Shown: piece by piece, positions 1 through 6,300 of the stretch
Layout: each line of letters begins with the position of its first letter
How positions within the stretch are numbered: position 1 is the first letter of the stretch
Source of the DNA: Actinobacteria bacterium UBA4719
GTDB taxonomy: Bacteria > Actinomycetota > Actinomycetes > Actinomycetales > Dermatophilaceae
Assembly (NCBI GenBank): GCA_002404345.1
Contig: DHJN01000012.1
Location: 1-6,300, forward strand
Direction of reading: 5' to 3'
DNA: 6,300 nt
Made by a program: the position numbers and the translations under genes
Notes under the pieces: model-generated
What the model was told of the DNA's origin: nothing
Databases searched by the model: none
What the model saw: only the letters and a program-made list of their open reading frames with translations

Positions 1-181
1 GGGCGAGCTGGGGGTGCACCTGGTCTCCGACGGTGGCACCCGCCCCTACCGGGCGCACTTCCGCGACCCGTCGTTCAACAACCTTCAGGCGACGGCCGCG
101 ATGTGCGAAGGCAGCCAGATCGCCGACGTCATCGTCGCCGTCGCGTCGATCGACCCCGTGATGGGAGGCGTGGACCGATGA
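1..181 (+). CDS. nuoD: NADH-quinone oxidoreductase subunit D, C-terminal end (partial)
   Basis: This is the last 59 codons of the 49-kDa-type subunit of complex I, read from base 2 to the TGA at 179-181; the start lies outside the window. NuoD sits in the cytoplasmic peripheral arm and, with NuoB, forms the quinone-reaction cavity above the membrane. The visible part has the family's C-terminal wording: [12 protein letters not shown], then [15 protein letters not shown], an [11 protein letters not shown] helix, and the ending DPVMGGVDR, close to the usual -DxVxGxVDR terminus. The family derives from the [NiFe]-hydrogenase large subunit, but no metal-site cysteines are expected here and none of the hydrogenase type is seen. 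The stop overlaps the nuoE start by 4 nt. Identification is firm because of the conserved C-terminus and the following nuoE-F-G-H-I; full length cannot be judged. Confidence 0.95.
   Translation, partial: GELGVHLVSDGGTRPYRAHFRDPSFNNLQATAAMCEGSQIADVIVAVASIDPVMGGVDR
163..168 (+). promoter_or_regulatory. Ribosome binding site of nuoE
   Basis: GGGAGG lies inside the end of nuoD. It is 9 nt before the ATG at 178 and 12 nt before the second in-frame ATG at 181. The 9-nt gap is closer to the usual optimum and favours the first ATG. Confidence 0.7.
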
Positions 182-960
182 TGGACTCCGATCGCGACCC
201 GAACTACGGTGTGGTGCCCTCACCGGACACCGAGGCCTACCCGGAGGCCGACCTGGCCTCCCTGCGGGCCGACGCCGAGCAGATCCTCGCTCGCTATCCG
301 CAGAAGCGCTCTGCGTTGCTGCCGCTGCTGCACCTGGTGCAGTCCGTCGACGGCTACGTCTCCCCGCGGGGCATCGACCTGTGCGCCGACCTGCTGGGTC
401 TGACCGGTGCGGAGGTGAGTGGCGTCGCGACCTTCTACACGCAGTTCAAGCGCCACCCCAACGGCACGTACACGGTGGGGGTCTGCACCAACACGCTGTG
501 CGCGATCATGGGCGGCGACGAGATCTGGGACTCCGTCAGCAAGCACCTGGACATCGGTCACGACGAGACCACTGCCGACGGCTTGGTCACCCTCGAGCGG
601 ATCGAGTGCAACGCAGCCTGTGACTACGCGCCCGTGGTCATGGCCAACTGGGAGTTCTTCGACAACCAGACACCCGAGTCCACCAATCAGCTCGTCGACG
701 ACCTGCGCGCCGGCGCAACGGTGACTCCCACCCGTGGTCCGTCCAAGGTCTGCAGCTTCAAGGAGGTCTCACGGGTTCTGGCCGGTTTCCACGACGGCCT
801 GGCCGATGAGGGCGTCGGCGCAGGCCCGGCGTCGCTGGAGGGCCTCAAGGTCGCCCAGGCCCGATCTGCCCTGGCAGCCGAGGACACCGGATCGCGACGC
901 CGTTCCTCCGACTCAGTCTTGTTCGACGCACCCAAGGGCAACGGGAAGGCCAAGCAGTGA
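178..960 (+). CDS. nuoE: NADH-quinone oxidoreductase subunit E (24-kDa type)
   Basis: NuoE is a 260-residue cytoplasmic subunit of the NADH dehydrogenase module. It partners NuoF and holds the [2Fe-2S] cluster N1a close to FMN. An N-terminal helical part (about residues 20-90) ends in VATFYTQF (83-90), followed by the thioredoxin-like ferredoxin fold. The four N1a ligands are present as Cys103-x4-Cys108 (VCTNTLC) and Cys144-x3-Cys148 (ECNAAC). The start is taken at the ATG at 178, which overlaps the nuoD stop as ATGA and has GGGAGG 9 nt upstream; the protein then begins Met-Met. An ATG at 103 in the same frame would add 25 Arg-rich residues out of nuoD sequence and is rejected. Residues from about 186 onward form a tail not found in the roughly 166-residue E. 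coli protein. It is common to have such an extension in actinobacteria, where NuoE is about 250 residues (from memory). The stop overlaps the nuoF start. Confidence 0.96.
   Translation: MMDSDRDPNYGVVPSPDTEAYPEADLASLRADAEQILARYPQKRSALLPLLHLVQSVDGYVSPRGIDLCADLLGLTGAEVSGVATFYTQFKRHPNGTYTVGVCTNTLCAIMGGDEIWDSVSKHLDIGHDETTADGLVTLERIECNAACDYAPVVMANWEFFDNQTPESTNQLVDDLRAGATVTPTRGPSKVCSFKEVSRVLAGFHDGLADEGVGAGPASLEGLKVAQARSALAAEDTGSRRRSSDSVLFDAPKGNGKAKQ
943..949 (+). promoter_or_regulatory. Ribosome binding site of nuoF
   Basis: GGGAAGG within the last codons of nuoE sits 7 nt before the GTG at 957. It supports that non-ATG start, and no in-frame ATG is available nearby. Confidence 0.7.
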
Positions 961-2273
961 GCACGCAGCTGACTCCCATCCTCACCAGGTTCTGGGATGA
1001 CCCCCAGTCCTGGACGCTGGCGACCTACGAGAAGCACGACGGTTACCAGGCGCTGAAGAAGGCCCTGACGATGCCGCAGGCCGATCTGGTGCAGCTGACC
1101 AAGGACTCCGGTCTGCGTGGTCGTGGTGGTGCGGGCTTCCCCACCGGCATGAAGTGGGGCTTCCTGCCTCCCCCGGACGGTGGCCCCCGCTACCTCGTGG
1201 TCAACGCCGACGAGTCCGAGCCGGGCACCTGCAAGGACATCCCGTTGATGATGGCGGCCCCGCAGTTCCTGATCGAGGGCGTGATCATCACGTCGTTCGC
1301 CATCGGCTGCAACCACGCCTTCATCTACCTGCGCGGTGAGGTTGTCCACGTCTACCGCCGGTTGTTGCGTGCGGTCGAAGAGGCTTATGCCGCAGGCTAT
1401 CTGGGCAAGAACATCCTCGGCAGCGGCTTCGACCTCGACGTCACCGTGCACGCCGGCGCCGGCGCCTACATCTGCGGTGAGGAGACCGCGCTGCTGGACT
1501 CCCTCGAGGGTCGTCGTGGCCAACCGCGCCTCAAGCCGCCGTTCCCGGCCGTCGCCGGCCTCTATGCGCGGCCGACCGTCGTGAACAACGTCGAGTCAAT
1601 AGCGTCCATCCCAGCGATCCTGCTCAACGGCGCCGGATGGTTCGCCGACATGGGCACCGAGAAGTCGACTGGCTTCGGCATCTTCAGCCTCTCCGGCCAT
1701 GTGGCCCGCCCCGGGCAGTACGAAGCCCCGCTGGGCATCACCTTGCGCGAGCTGCTGGAGATGGCCGGCGGAATGCGCGACCCGAAGAAGAAGCTGAAGT
1801 TCTGGACCCCCGGTGGGTCGTCCACGCCGATGTTCACCGACGAGCATCTCGACGTGCCGCTGGACTTCGAGTCCGTCGCGGCCGCCGGGTCCATGCTCGG
1901 CACCCGTGCCCTGCAGATCTTCGACGAGACGGTGTCGGTGGTCCGGGCGGTCTCGCGCTGGACGGACTTCTACGCCCACGAGTCCTGCGGCAAGTGCACC
2001 CCGTGTCGCGAGGGGACGTTCTGGCTCAAACAGATCATGGAGCGCCTCGAGCACGGACAGGGCACGCAGGGTGACATCGACAAGCTCGTGGACATCTGCG
2101 ACAACATCCTCGGCCGCGCGTTCTGCGCGCTCGGTGACGGTGCGACCAGCCCGATCACCTCTGCGGTGAAGTACTTCCGCGAGGAGTTCGAGGCCGGCCT
2201 GCACACCCCCGCCGCGAAGCTGTTCCCGCCGGCTGCATCGACGCTGTTCGCGAAGGAGACCGTGTCCGCATGA
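957..2273 (+). CDS. nuoF: NADH-quinone oxidoreductase subunit F (51-kDa, FMN and NADH binding)
   Basis: NuoF is the entry point of complex I. It binds NADH, passes a hydride to FMN and sends electrons into cluster N3. The 438-residue length is normal for the family. The glycine-rich nucleotide/FMN segment [16 protein letters not shown] is at residues 52-67, the NADESEPGT flavin-site stretch at 83-91, and the second glycine-rich stretch [14 protein letters not shown] at 167-180. The [4Fe-4S] N3 ligands are Cys344, Cys347 and Cys350 in [12 protein letters not shown], plus Cys390 in FCALGDGA. The start is the GTG at 957, which overlaps the nuoE TGA as GTGA and is preceded by GGGAAGG. Residues 92-98 (CKDIPLM) replace the FKDR/YKDR wording of proteobacterial homologues, as I recall for mycobacterial NuoF; this is a lineage mark rather than a defect. 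A formate-dehydrogenase or NAD-hydrogenase flavin subunit would look similar, but the flanking genes settle the assignment. Confidence 0.97.
   Translation: MSTQLTPILTRFWDDPQSWTLATYEKHDGYQALKKALTMPQADLVQLTKDSGLRGRGGAGFPTGMKWGFLPPPDGGPRYLVVNADESEPGTCKDIPLMMAAPQFLIEGVIITSFAIGCNHAFIYLRGEVVHVYRRLLRAVEEAYAAGYLGKNILGSGFDLDVTVHAGAGAYICGEETALLDSLEGRRGQPRLKPPFPAVAGLYARPTVVNNVESIASIPAILLNGAGWFADMGTEKSTGFGIFSLSGHVARPGQYEAPLGITLRELLEMAGGMRDPKKKLKFWTPGGSSTPMFTDEHLDVPLDFESVAAAGSMLGTRALQIFDETVSVVRAVSRWTDFYAHESCGKCTPCREGTFWLKQIMERLEHGQGTQGDIDKLVDICDNILGRAFCALGDGATSPITSAVKYFREEFEAGLHTPAAKLFPPAASTLFAKETVSA
2253..2258 (+). promoter_or_regulatory. Ribosome binding site of nuoG
   Basis: AAGGAG near the end of nuoF lies 11 nt before the ATG at 2270. 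The spacing is slightly long, but the ATGA overlap with the nuoF stop supports this start. Confidence 0.65.
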
Positions 2274-4771
2274 CCGTCACCTCATCCACGACCACGACCA
2301 CGACCCCCCCGAACCTGGTCAACCTCACCATCGACGGGGTGCCTGTCAGCGTCCCCAAGGGCACCCTGCTGATCCGCGCAGCCGAGGAGATCGGCATAGA
2401 GATCCCGCGGTTCTGCGACCACCCGCTGCTCGAGCCGGTGGGTGCCTGCCGCCAGTGCATGGTCGAGGTTGCGACCCCGGGCCCCGACGGCTCGCTGCGG
2501 CCCATGCCCAAGCCGCAGGCCTCCTGTGCCGTCGCGGTCAGCGAGGGCATGCAGGTCAAGTCGCAGTACACCTCGCCGGTGGCCGACAAGGCCCAGCAGG
2601 GCGTGATGGAGCTACTGCTGATCAACCATCCCCTGGACTGCCCGGTCTGCGACAAGGGTGGCGAGTGCCCCTTGCAGAACCAGGCAATGTCCAGCGGGCG
2701 TCCCGAGAGCCGCTTCGAGGACATCAAGCGCACCTACCCCAAACCGGTCAACATCTCCTCGCAGGTGCTGCTCGACCGCGAGCGCTGTGTCCTGTGCGCC
2801 CGCTGCACCCGCTTCTCCGAGCAGATCGCCGGTGACCCGTTCATCGCCCTGGTCGAGCGTGGTGCCCTGCAACAGATCGGCATCTACCAGGAGAAGCCGT
2901 TCGAGTCCTACTTCTCGGGAAACACCGTCCAGATCTGCCCGGTCGGCGCGCTGACCGGGGCGGCCTACCGCTTCCGGTCGCGCCCATTCGACCTCGTCTC
3001 CACCCCGAGCGTGTGCGAGCACTGCGCGAGCGGCTGCGCGACCCGCGTCGACCACCGTCGTGGCACGGTTCTTCGCCGGATGGCCGCCAACGACCCGGCG
3101 GTCAACGAGGAGTGGAACTGCGACAAGGGTCGGTGGGCATTCACCTACGCCACCGGCACGGACCGCATCACCGAGCCGCTCGTGCGTGACGAGCAGGGCG
3201 ACCTGAAGGTCGCGTCCTGGCCCGAGGCGCTCGACGCCGCGGCCCGGGGCCTGATCGCCGCCCGCGACGCCAAGGGTGTCGGCGTGCTCGTCGGCGGTCG
3301 GGTCAGTGGCGAGGACGCCTACGCCTACAGCAAGTTCGCCCGAATTGTCCTGCAGACCAACGACATCGACTTCCGTGCCCGACCGCACTCGGTCGAGGAG
3401 GCCGAGTTCCTGGCCAGCAACGTCGTGGCCACCGGCCCGTCGGGTGAGGCAAGCGGCGGGTCCGTGACCTATGCCGATATCGAGGCTGCCACAACGGTGC
3501 TTCTCGTGGGCTTCGAGCCCGAGGACGAGTCTCCGATCGTGTTCCTGCGCCTGCGCAAGGCAGTCCGCAGGACCAAGACTGCGGTATTCGCGGTCGCGCC
3601 CCTGCCGTCCCGCGGCCTGGAGAAGCTCGGTGGCACCTTGATCAGTGCCGTTCCGGGCAGCGAGGCCGAGGTCCTGCAGGCGCTGGCCGACGGCGCGGTG
3701 GCAGGTCATTCGGGCAATGGCGGGATCGCGGCTGCGTCCGACGGTCTCGCGGCCGAAGGCGCCCTGATTCTCGTGGGCGAGAGACTTGCGAGCGTCCCCG
3801 GCGGGTTGTCCGGTGCTGCGGCGCTGGCGTCGTCCACCGGCGCCAGGCTGGCGTGGATTCCCCGGCGCGCAGGAGAGCGGGGCGCGCTCGAGAGCGGCGC
3901 ACTGCCCAACCTGCTGCCCGGCGGTCGTCCGGTCACCGAGTCCCGTGCTCGCGCCGAGGTCGGTGCGGCGTGGGACGTCGTCGGACTGCCCCCAAAGGTG
4001 GGCAGGGACACCGCTGCCATGATCGCGGCGGCCAACTCCGGCGAGCTCGGTGGCCTGCTGATCGCCGGCGTCGACCCGGCAGACCTGGTCGGCTCGGGTG
4101 ACCTGCTCGACGCGCTGACGAGGTCCTTCGTGGTCTCCCTGGAGATTCGTGAGAGCGCGGTCACCGATGTCGCCGACGTGGTCCTGCCCGTGGCGGCCCA
4201 CCAGGAGAAAGCCGGCACCTTCGTCGACTGGGAGGGCCGGGTCCGGTCCTTCGAAGCGGCGCTGACGACCCACGCCATGAGTGACCACCGTGTCGTGGAC
4301 CTGCTGGCCGCCGAGATGGGCGAGGTCCTCGGAGTCCGGACGCTGTCGGCCGCCCGCGCTGACATGCGGGCCCTGGGTCCGTGGACCGGTGACCGCGCTG
4401 CTGCGCCGACGGTCCCGCCGGCCCCGATGGTCGAGGTTCCGTCGCTCGATGCCGGGCAGGCCGTACTGGCCACCTGGCAACACCTGCTGGACTCCGGCCG
4501 GATGCAGGACGGCGAGCCGTTCCTGGCCGGCACGGCCCCCAAGACCCGGGCGCTGCTTTCGGCCAAGACCGCTGCTCTGATCGGTCTGGCCGAGGGCGAC
4601 ACCGTGCGCGTCAGCGCCGGCTCGGGAGCCATCAATGTCCCGGTCGCCATCAGGGACATGGCGGATCACGTCATCTGGCTGCCAACCAACTCTCCTGGAT
4701 CCGCGGTGCGTTCGACGCTAGGCGTCGATGCTGGCACCACGGTCTCCCTGACCAAGGGCGGTGTCGCATGA
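2270..4771 (+). CDS. nuoG: NADH-quinone oxidoreductase subunit G (75-kDa, multi-cluster)
   Basis: NuoG is the largest peripheral-arm subunit (833 residues) and carries electrons from NuoF towards NuoI. After a Thr-rich leader (residues 3-12), the 2Fe-2S ferredoxin domain holds N1b at Cys49, Cys60, Cys63 and Cys86. N5 has the His-containing set His120, Cys124, Cys127, Cys133. N4 has Cys173, Cys176, Cys179 and Cys223. A further set, Cys249-x2-Cys252-x3-Cys256-x27-Cys284, matches the accessory [4Fe-4S] cluster N7 at the entrance of the molybdopterin-oxidoreductase-like domain. That domain (about 300-690) includes RARPHSVEE (369-377), [12 protein letters not shown] (600-611) and [20 protein letters not shown] (632-651). 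In complex I it is a structural relic of molybdoenzymes and is not known to bind molybdenum. Residues about 745-833 resemble the C-terminal dinucleotide-binding domain of molybdoenzymes. A formate dehydrogenase alpha subunit is a distant alternative, made unlikely by the nuoF/nuoH flanks. The gene overlaps nuoF and nuoH by 4 nt each. Confidence 0.97.
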   Translation: MTVTSSTTTTTTPPNLVNLTIDGVPVSVPKGTLLIRAAEEIGIEIPRFCDHPLLEPVGACRQCMVEVATPGPDGSLRPMPKPQASCAVAVSEGMQVKSQYTSPVADKAQQGVMELLLINHPLDCPVCDKGGECPLQNQAMSSGRPESRFEDIKRTYPKPVNISSQVLLDRERCVLCARCTRFSEQIAGDPFIALVERGALQQIGIYQEKPFESYFSGNTVQICPVGALTGAAYRFRSRPFDLVSTPSVCEHCASGCATRVDHRRGTVLRRMAANDPAVNEEWNCDKGRWAFTYATGTDRITEPLVRDEQGDLKVASWPEALDAAARGLIAARDAKGVGVLVGGRVSGEDAYAYSKFARIVLQTNDIDFRARPHSVEEAEFLASNVVATGPSGEASGGSVTYADIEAATTVLLVGFEPEDESPIVFLRLRKAVRRTKTAVFAVAPLPSRGLEKLGGTLISAVPGSEAEVLQALADGAVAGHSGNGGIAAASDGLAAEGALILVGERLASVPGGLSGAAALASSTGARLAWIPRRAGERGALESGALPNLLPGGRPVTESRARAEVGAAWDVVGLPPKVGRDTAAMIAAANSGELGGLLIAGVDPADLVGSGDLLDALTRSFVVSLEIRESAVTDVADVVLPVAAHQEKAGTFVDWEGRVRSFEAALTTHAMSDHRVVDLLAAEMGEVLGVRTLSAARADMRALGPWTGDRAAAPTVPPAPMVEVPSLDAGQAVLATWQHLLDSGRMQDGEPFLAGTAPKTRALLSAKTAALIGLAEGDTVRVSAGSGAINVPVAIRDMADHVIWLPTNSPGSAVRSTLGVDAGTTVSLTKGGVA
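2286..2303 (+). repeat. Three tandem CCACGA hexamers, then a seven-C run
   Basis: CCACGA is present three times head to tail and is followed directly by seven C residues (2304-2310). In the nuoG frame it encodes much of the run of six threonines at residues 7-12 and the two prolines after it. One unit is two codons, so a copy-number change would keep the frame, whereas a change in the C run would not. Confidence 0.85.
4754..4758 (+). promoter_or_regulatory. Ribosome binding site of nuoH
   Basis: AAGGG, followed by CGG, in the last codons of nuoG lies 9 nt before the ATG at 4768. It is a weaker match than those of nuoG and nuoI but is well spaced, and the ATGA overlap supports the start. Confidence 0.55.
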
Positions 4772-6174
4772 GCCTGATCGCTTCACTGGCAACAGGCGTA
4801 CAGACCGGCGTCCACACGATCGCGCCGGCGCTTGCCAATATCGACAACCCAGCGGCCGACTACAGCGACACCCCGTGGTGGCTCTCGTTGGTCAAGGCGC
4901 TGTTCGTCTTTGTCTTCCTGTTGGTCAACACCCTGCTCGTCATCTGGTTCGAGCGCCGTGTCATCGGCCGCATGCAGCAACGCCCCGGACCCAACCGCAC
5001 CGGTCCCTTCGGTCTGCTGCAGACCCTCGCGGACGGTGTGAAGCTGGCGCTCAAGGAAGACCTGACGCCCAGGAACGCCGACAAGATCGTCTTCCTCCTC
5101 GCGCCGATCATCGCCGGCGGCATGGCGTTCGTGTCCTTCGCGATCATCCCGATCGGCCCGATGGTCAGCATGTTCGGACACCGGACGCCGCTGCAGCTGA
5201 CCGACACTCCCGTCGCCGTCCTGCTGGTCCTTGCCGTTGCCGGGGTCGGTGTCTACGGCACCATCCTGGCTGGCTGGTCCTCCGGTTCCACGTACCCGCT
5301 TCTGGGTGGACTGCGCTCCACCGCGCAGATCATCTCCTACGAGATCGCCATGGGGCTGTCGCTGGTCGCCATTTTCATGTACAGCGGTTCGATGTCGACC
5401 TCACAGATCGTCGCCTCGCAGAGGAGCATGTGGTTCGTCGTACCGGCGTTCTTCTCCTTCCTGGTGTATGTCGTGACCATGGTCGGTGAGACCAACCGTC
5501 TGCCCTTCGACCTCGCCGAAGGCGAGGGCGAGCTCACGGGTGGTTTCCACACGGAATACAGCTCGTTGAAGTTCGCGATGTTCTTCCTCGGTGAGTACGT
5601 CAACATGTTCACCGTCTCCGCGCTGGCGACCACCATGTTCCTGGGTGGCTGGCAGGCGCCTCCGGGCATCGCCGCGATCAACGATGGCATGCTCAACCAC
5701 GGCTGGTGGGGGGTGCTGTGGTTCGTCATCAAGCTGTGGACGTTCATGTTCTTCTTCGTCTGGCTGCGTGGCTCGCTGCCGCGGGTGCGCTACGACCAGT
5801 TCATGCGTTTCGGCTGGAAGTTCCTCATCCCGGTGACCCTGCTCTGGGTCGTCGCGGTGGCCTTCATCCACGGTGCCCAGCTCGCCTTCTTCGGTGAGAA
5901 CACCCGGACGGCGACCATCATCGTCGTCGGCGTGATCTCCGCCATTGCCCTGGCCGTCGCCTGGGTATGGGAGGGCAAGCGCGCGGCTGACGCGGTCCCC
6001 ATCGAGCGCCCCGAGGAGATCGACCCGTTCTCGGGGGGCTACCCGGTCCCGCCGCTGCCCGGCCAGCGACTACGCGAGCCGAGCCTGCCCGAGCTCAGCC
6101 TGCAGGGTGCTCAGTCCTCGGCCGGCTCCGCCAGCCACCCAGAACTGACCGATCAGGAGGCCACCCGTGGCTGA
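4768..6174 (+). CDS. nuoH: NADH-quinone oxidoreductase subunit H (ND1 type membrane subunit)
   Basis: NuoH is the membrane subunit that anchors the peripheral arm, forms much of the quinone entry channel and couples quinone reduction to proton pumping. Nine hydrophobic segments can be read at about residues 38-61, 106-128, 148-170, 185-206, 221-240, 267-293, 312-334, 350-372 and 381-401. Family motifs are clear: [20 protein letters not shown] (61-80) after the first helix, and the acidic cytoplasmic loop [17 protein letters not shown] (240-256), continuing GGFHTEYSS (258-266). The 468-residue length is well above the 325 of E. coli, because of an N-terminal lead of about 35 residues and a hydrophilic, Pro-rich tail from about 402. 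The start is the ATG at 4768, overlapping the nuoG stop as ATGA. The tail contains [13 protein letters not shown] (421-433), which I recall in similar form in mycobacterial NuoH. The final codons overlap nuoI by 8 nt and include its ribosome binding site. Confidence 0.97.
   Translation: MSLIASLATGVQTGVHTIAPALANIDNPAADYSDTPWWLSLVKALFVFVFLLVNTLLVIWFERRVIGRMQQRPGPNRTGPFGLLQTLADGVKLALKEDLTPRNADKIVFLLAPIIAGGMAFVSFAIIPIGPMVSMFGHRTPLQLTDTPVAVLLVLAVAGVGVYGTILAGWSSGSTYPLLGGLRSTAQIISYEIAMGLSLVAIFMYSGSMSTSQIVASQRSMWFVVPAFFSFLVYVVTMVGETNRLPFDLAEGEGELTGGFHTEYSSLKFAMFFLGEYVNMFTVSALATTMFLGGWQAPPGIAAINDGMLNHGWWGVLWFVIKLWTFMFFFVWLRGSLPRVRYDQFMRFGWKFLIPVTLLWVVAVAFIHGAQLAFFGENTRTATIIVVGVISAIALAVAWVWEGKRAADAVPIERPEEIDPFSGGYPVPPLPGQRLREPSLPELSLQGAQSSAGSASHPELTDQEATRG
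6155..6160 (+). promoter_or_regulatory. Ribosome binding site of nuoI
   Basis: AGGAGG, a full Shine-Dalgarno match and the strongest in the window, lies 6 nt before the GTG at 6167. It fixes that GTG as the start. Confidence 0.8.
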
Positions 6175-6300
6175 CGAGAAGAAGAAGGCGAGCTTCCTCG
6201 CGCAGCTGTTCGCCCCCGTCGGCGGCTTCGGCGTCACGTTCGCGACGATGTTCCGCACGCTGGAGACCGAGGAGTACCCCGAGGTCAAGCGTCCGACCCA
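6167..6300 (+). CDS. nuoI: NADH-quinone oxidoreductase subunit I, N-terminal end (partial)
   Basis: Only the first 44 codons are in the window; the frame is open to the edge, where two bases of the next codon remain. NuoI is the 23-kDa-type subunit that carries two [4Fe-4S] clusters (N6a, N6b) and passes electrons to NuoB. The cluster cysteines lie beyond the window and cannot be checked. What is visible is a Lys-rich opening ([10 protein letters not shown]), then [17 protein letters not shown] and [10 protein letters not shown], which is the N-terminal amphipathic stretch of actinobacterial NuoI as I recall it. The GTG start overlaps the last 8 nt of nuoH and is supported by AGGAGG 6 nt upstream. 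The gene's place after nuoH is the standard order. Confidence 0.9.
   Translation, partial: MADEKKKASFLAQLFAPVGGFGVTFATMFRTLETEEYPEVKRPT

Noticed and set aside
103..177. An upstream ATG at 103 that would extend nuoE by 25 residues
   Set aside because: The extra residues are an Arg-rich out-of-frame reading of the conserved nuoD C-terminus, and the ribosome binding site is placed for 178.
1233..1253. The CKDIPLM wording in NuoF as a possible altered flavin site
   Set aside because: The same wording is what I recall from mycobacterial NuoF, so it appears to be normal for this lineage rather than a lost residue.
687..1523. A 278-codon - strand frame across the nuoE/nuoF junction
   Set aside because: It is antisense to two recognised genes, its product has no recognisable motif, and no ribosome binding site argument supports it.
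2612..4669. A 685-codon open frame on the - strand opposite nuoG, and a second long one at 3706-4659
   Set aside because: Long antisense frames are expected opposite GC-rich genes with strong third-position bias. The translations are low-complexity Arg/Gly/Ala/Asp-rich, match no family I know, and nuoG on the + strand is a clear, fully conserved gene.
4761..5489. A 242-codon + strand frame overlapping nuoH
   Set aside because: It is an Arg/His/Pro-rich shadow of nuoH in another frame; nuoH has conserved motifs and regular membrane segments.
1..6300. A possible novel defence system, mobile element, CRISPR array or riboswitch in the window
   Set aside because: Every base is accounted for by overlapping nuo genes in canonical order with intact motifs. 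I saw no inverted terminal repeats, spaced direct repeats, tRNA-like folds or genes of foreign composition.

Overview
The window is a fully coding, single-strand stretch of a nuo operon, which encodes proton-pumping NADH:quinone oxidoreductase (respiratory complex I, NDH-1). In + strand order it holds the end of nuoD (1-181), complete nuoE (178-960), nuoF (957-2273), nuoG (2270-4771) and nuoH (4768-6174), and the first 44 codons of nuoI (6167 to the window edge). This is the usual D-E-F-G-H-I order of the 14-gene bacterial operon, so nuoA-C should lie upstream and the rest of nuoI plus nuoJ-N downstream.

The DNA is very GC-rich with strong G/C preference at third codon positions, two of the six genes use GTG starts, and the protein wording is that of high-GC Gram-positive bacteria. 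Examples are the GTCKDIPLM stretch of NuoF, the [16 protein letters not shown] loop of NuoH, the long NuoE tail and the long Pro-rich NuoH tail. An actinobacterium is therefore the best reading. I cannot name the genus; something near Nocardioides or other Propionibacteriales is only a guess.

The genes work as one machine. NuoF oxidises NADH at FMN. Electrons pass along iron-sulfur clusters in NuoF (N3), NuoG (N1b, N4, N5, with off-path N7) and NuoI, while NuoE holds N1a beside the flavin. They reach the quinone site formed by NuoD, NuoB and NuoH. NuoH also anchors the peripheral arm to the membrane arm. All cluster-ligand cysteines expected in NuoE, NuoF and NuoG are present, and no frame is broken, so the complex looks functional.

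There is no intergenic DNA. Every junction overlaps, four by 4 nt (ATGA or GTGA) and H/I by 8 nt, each with a purine-rich ribosome binding site inside the upstream gene. I see no promoter, terminator, RNA gene, mobile element or CRISPR array. I found no previously undescribed system; the findings are modest points about tails, a small repeat, start choice and an accessory cluster within a standard operon.
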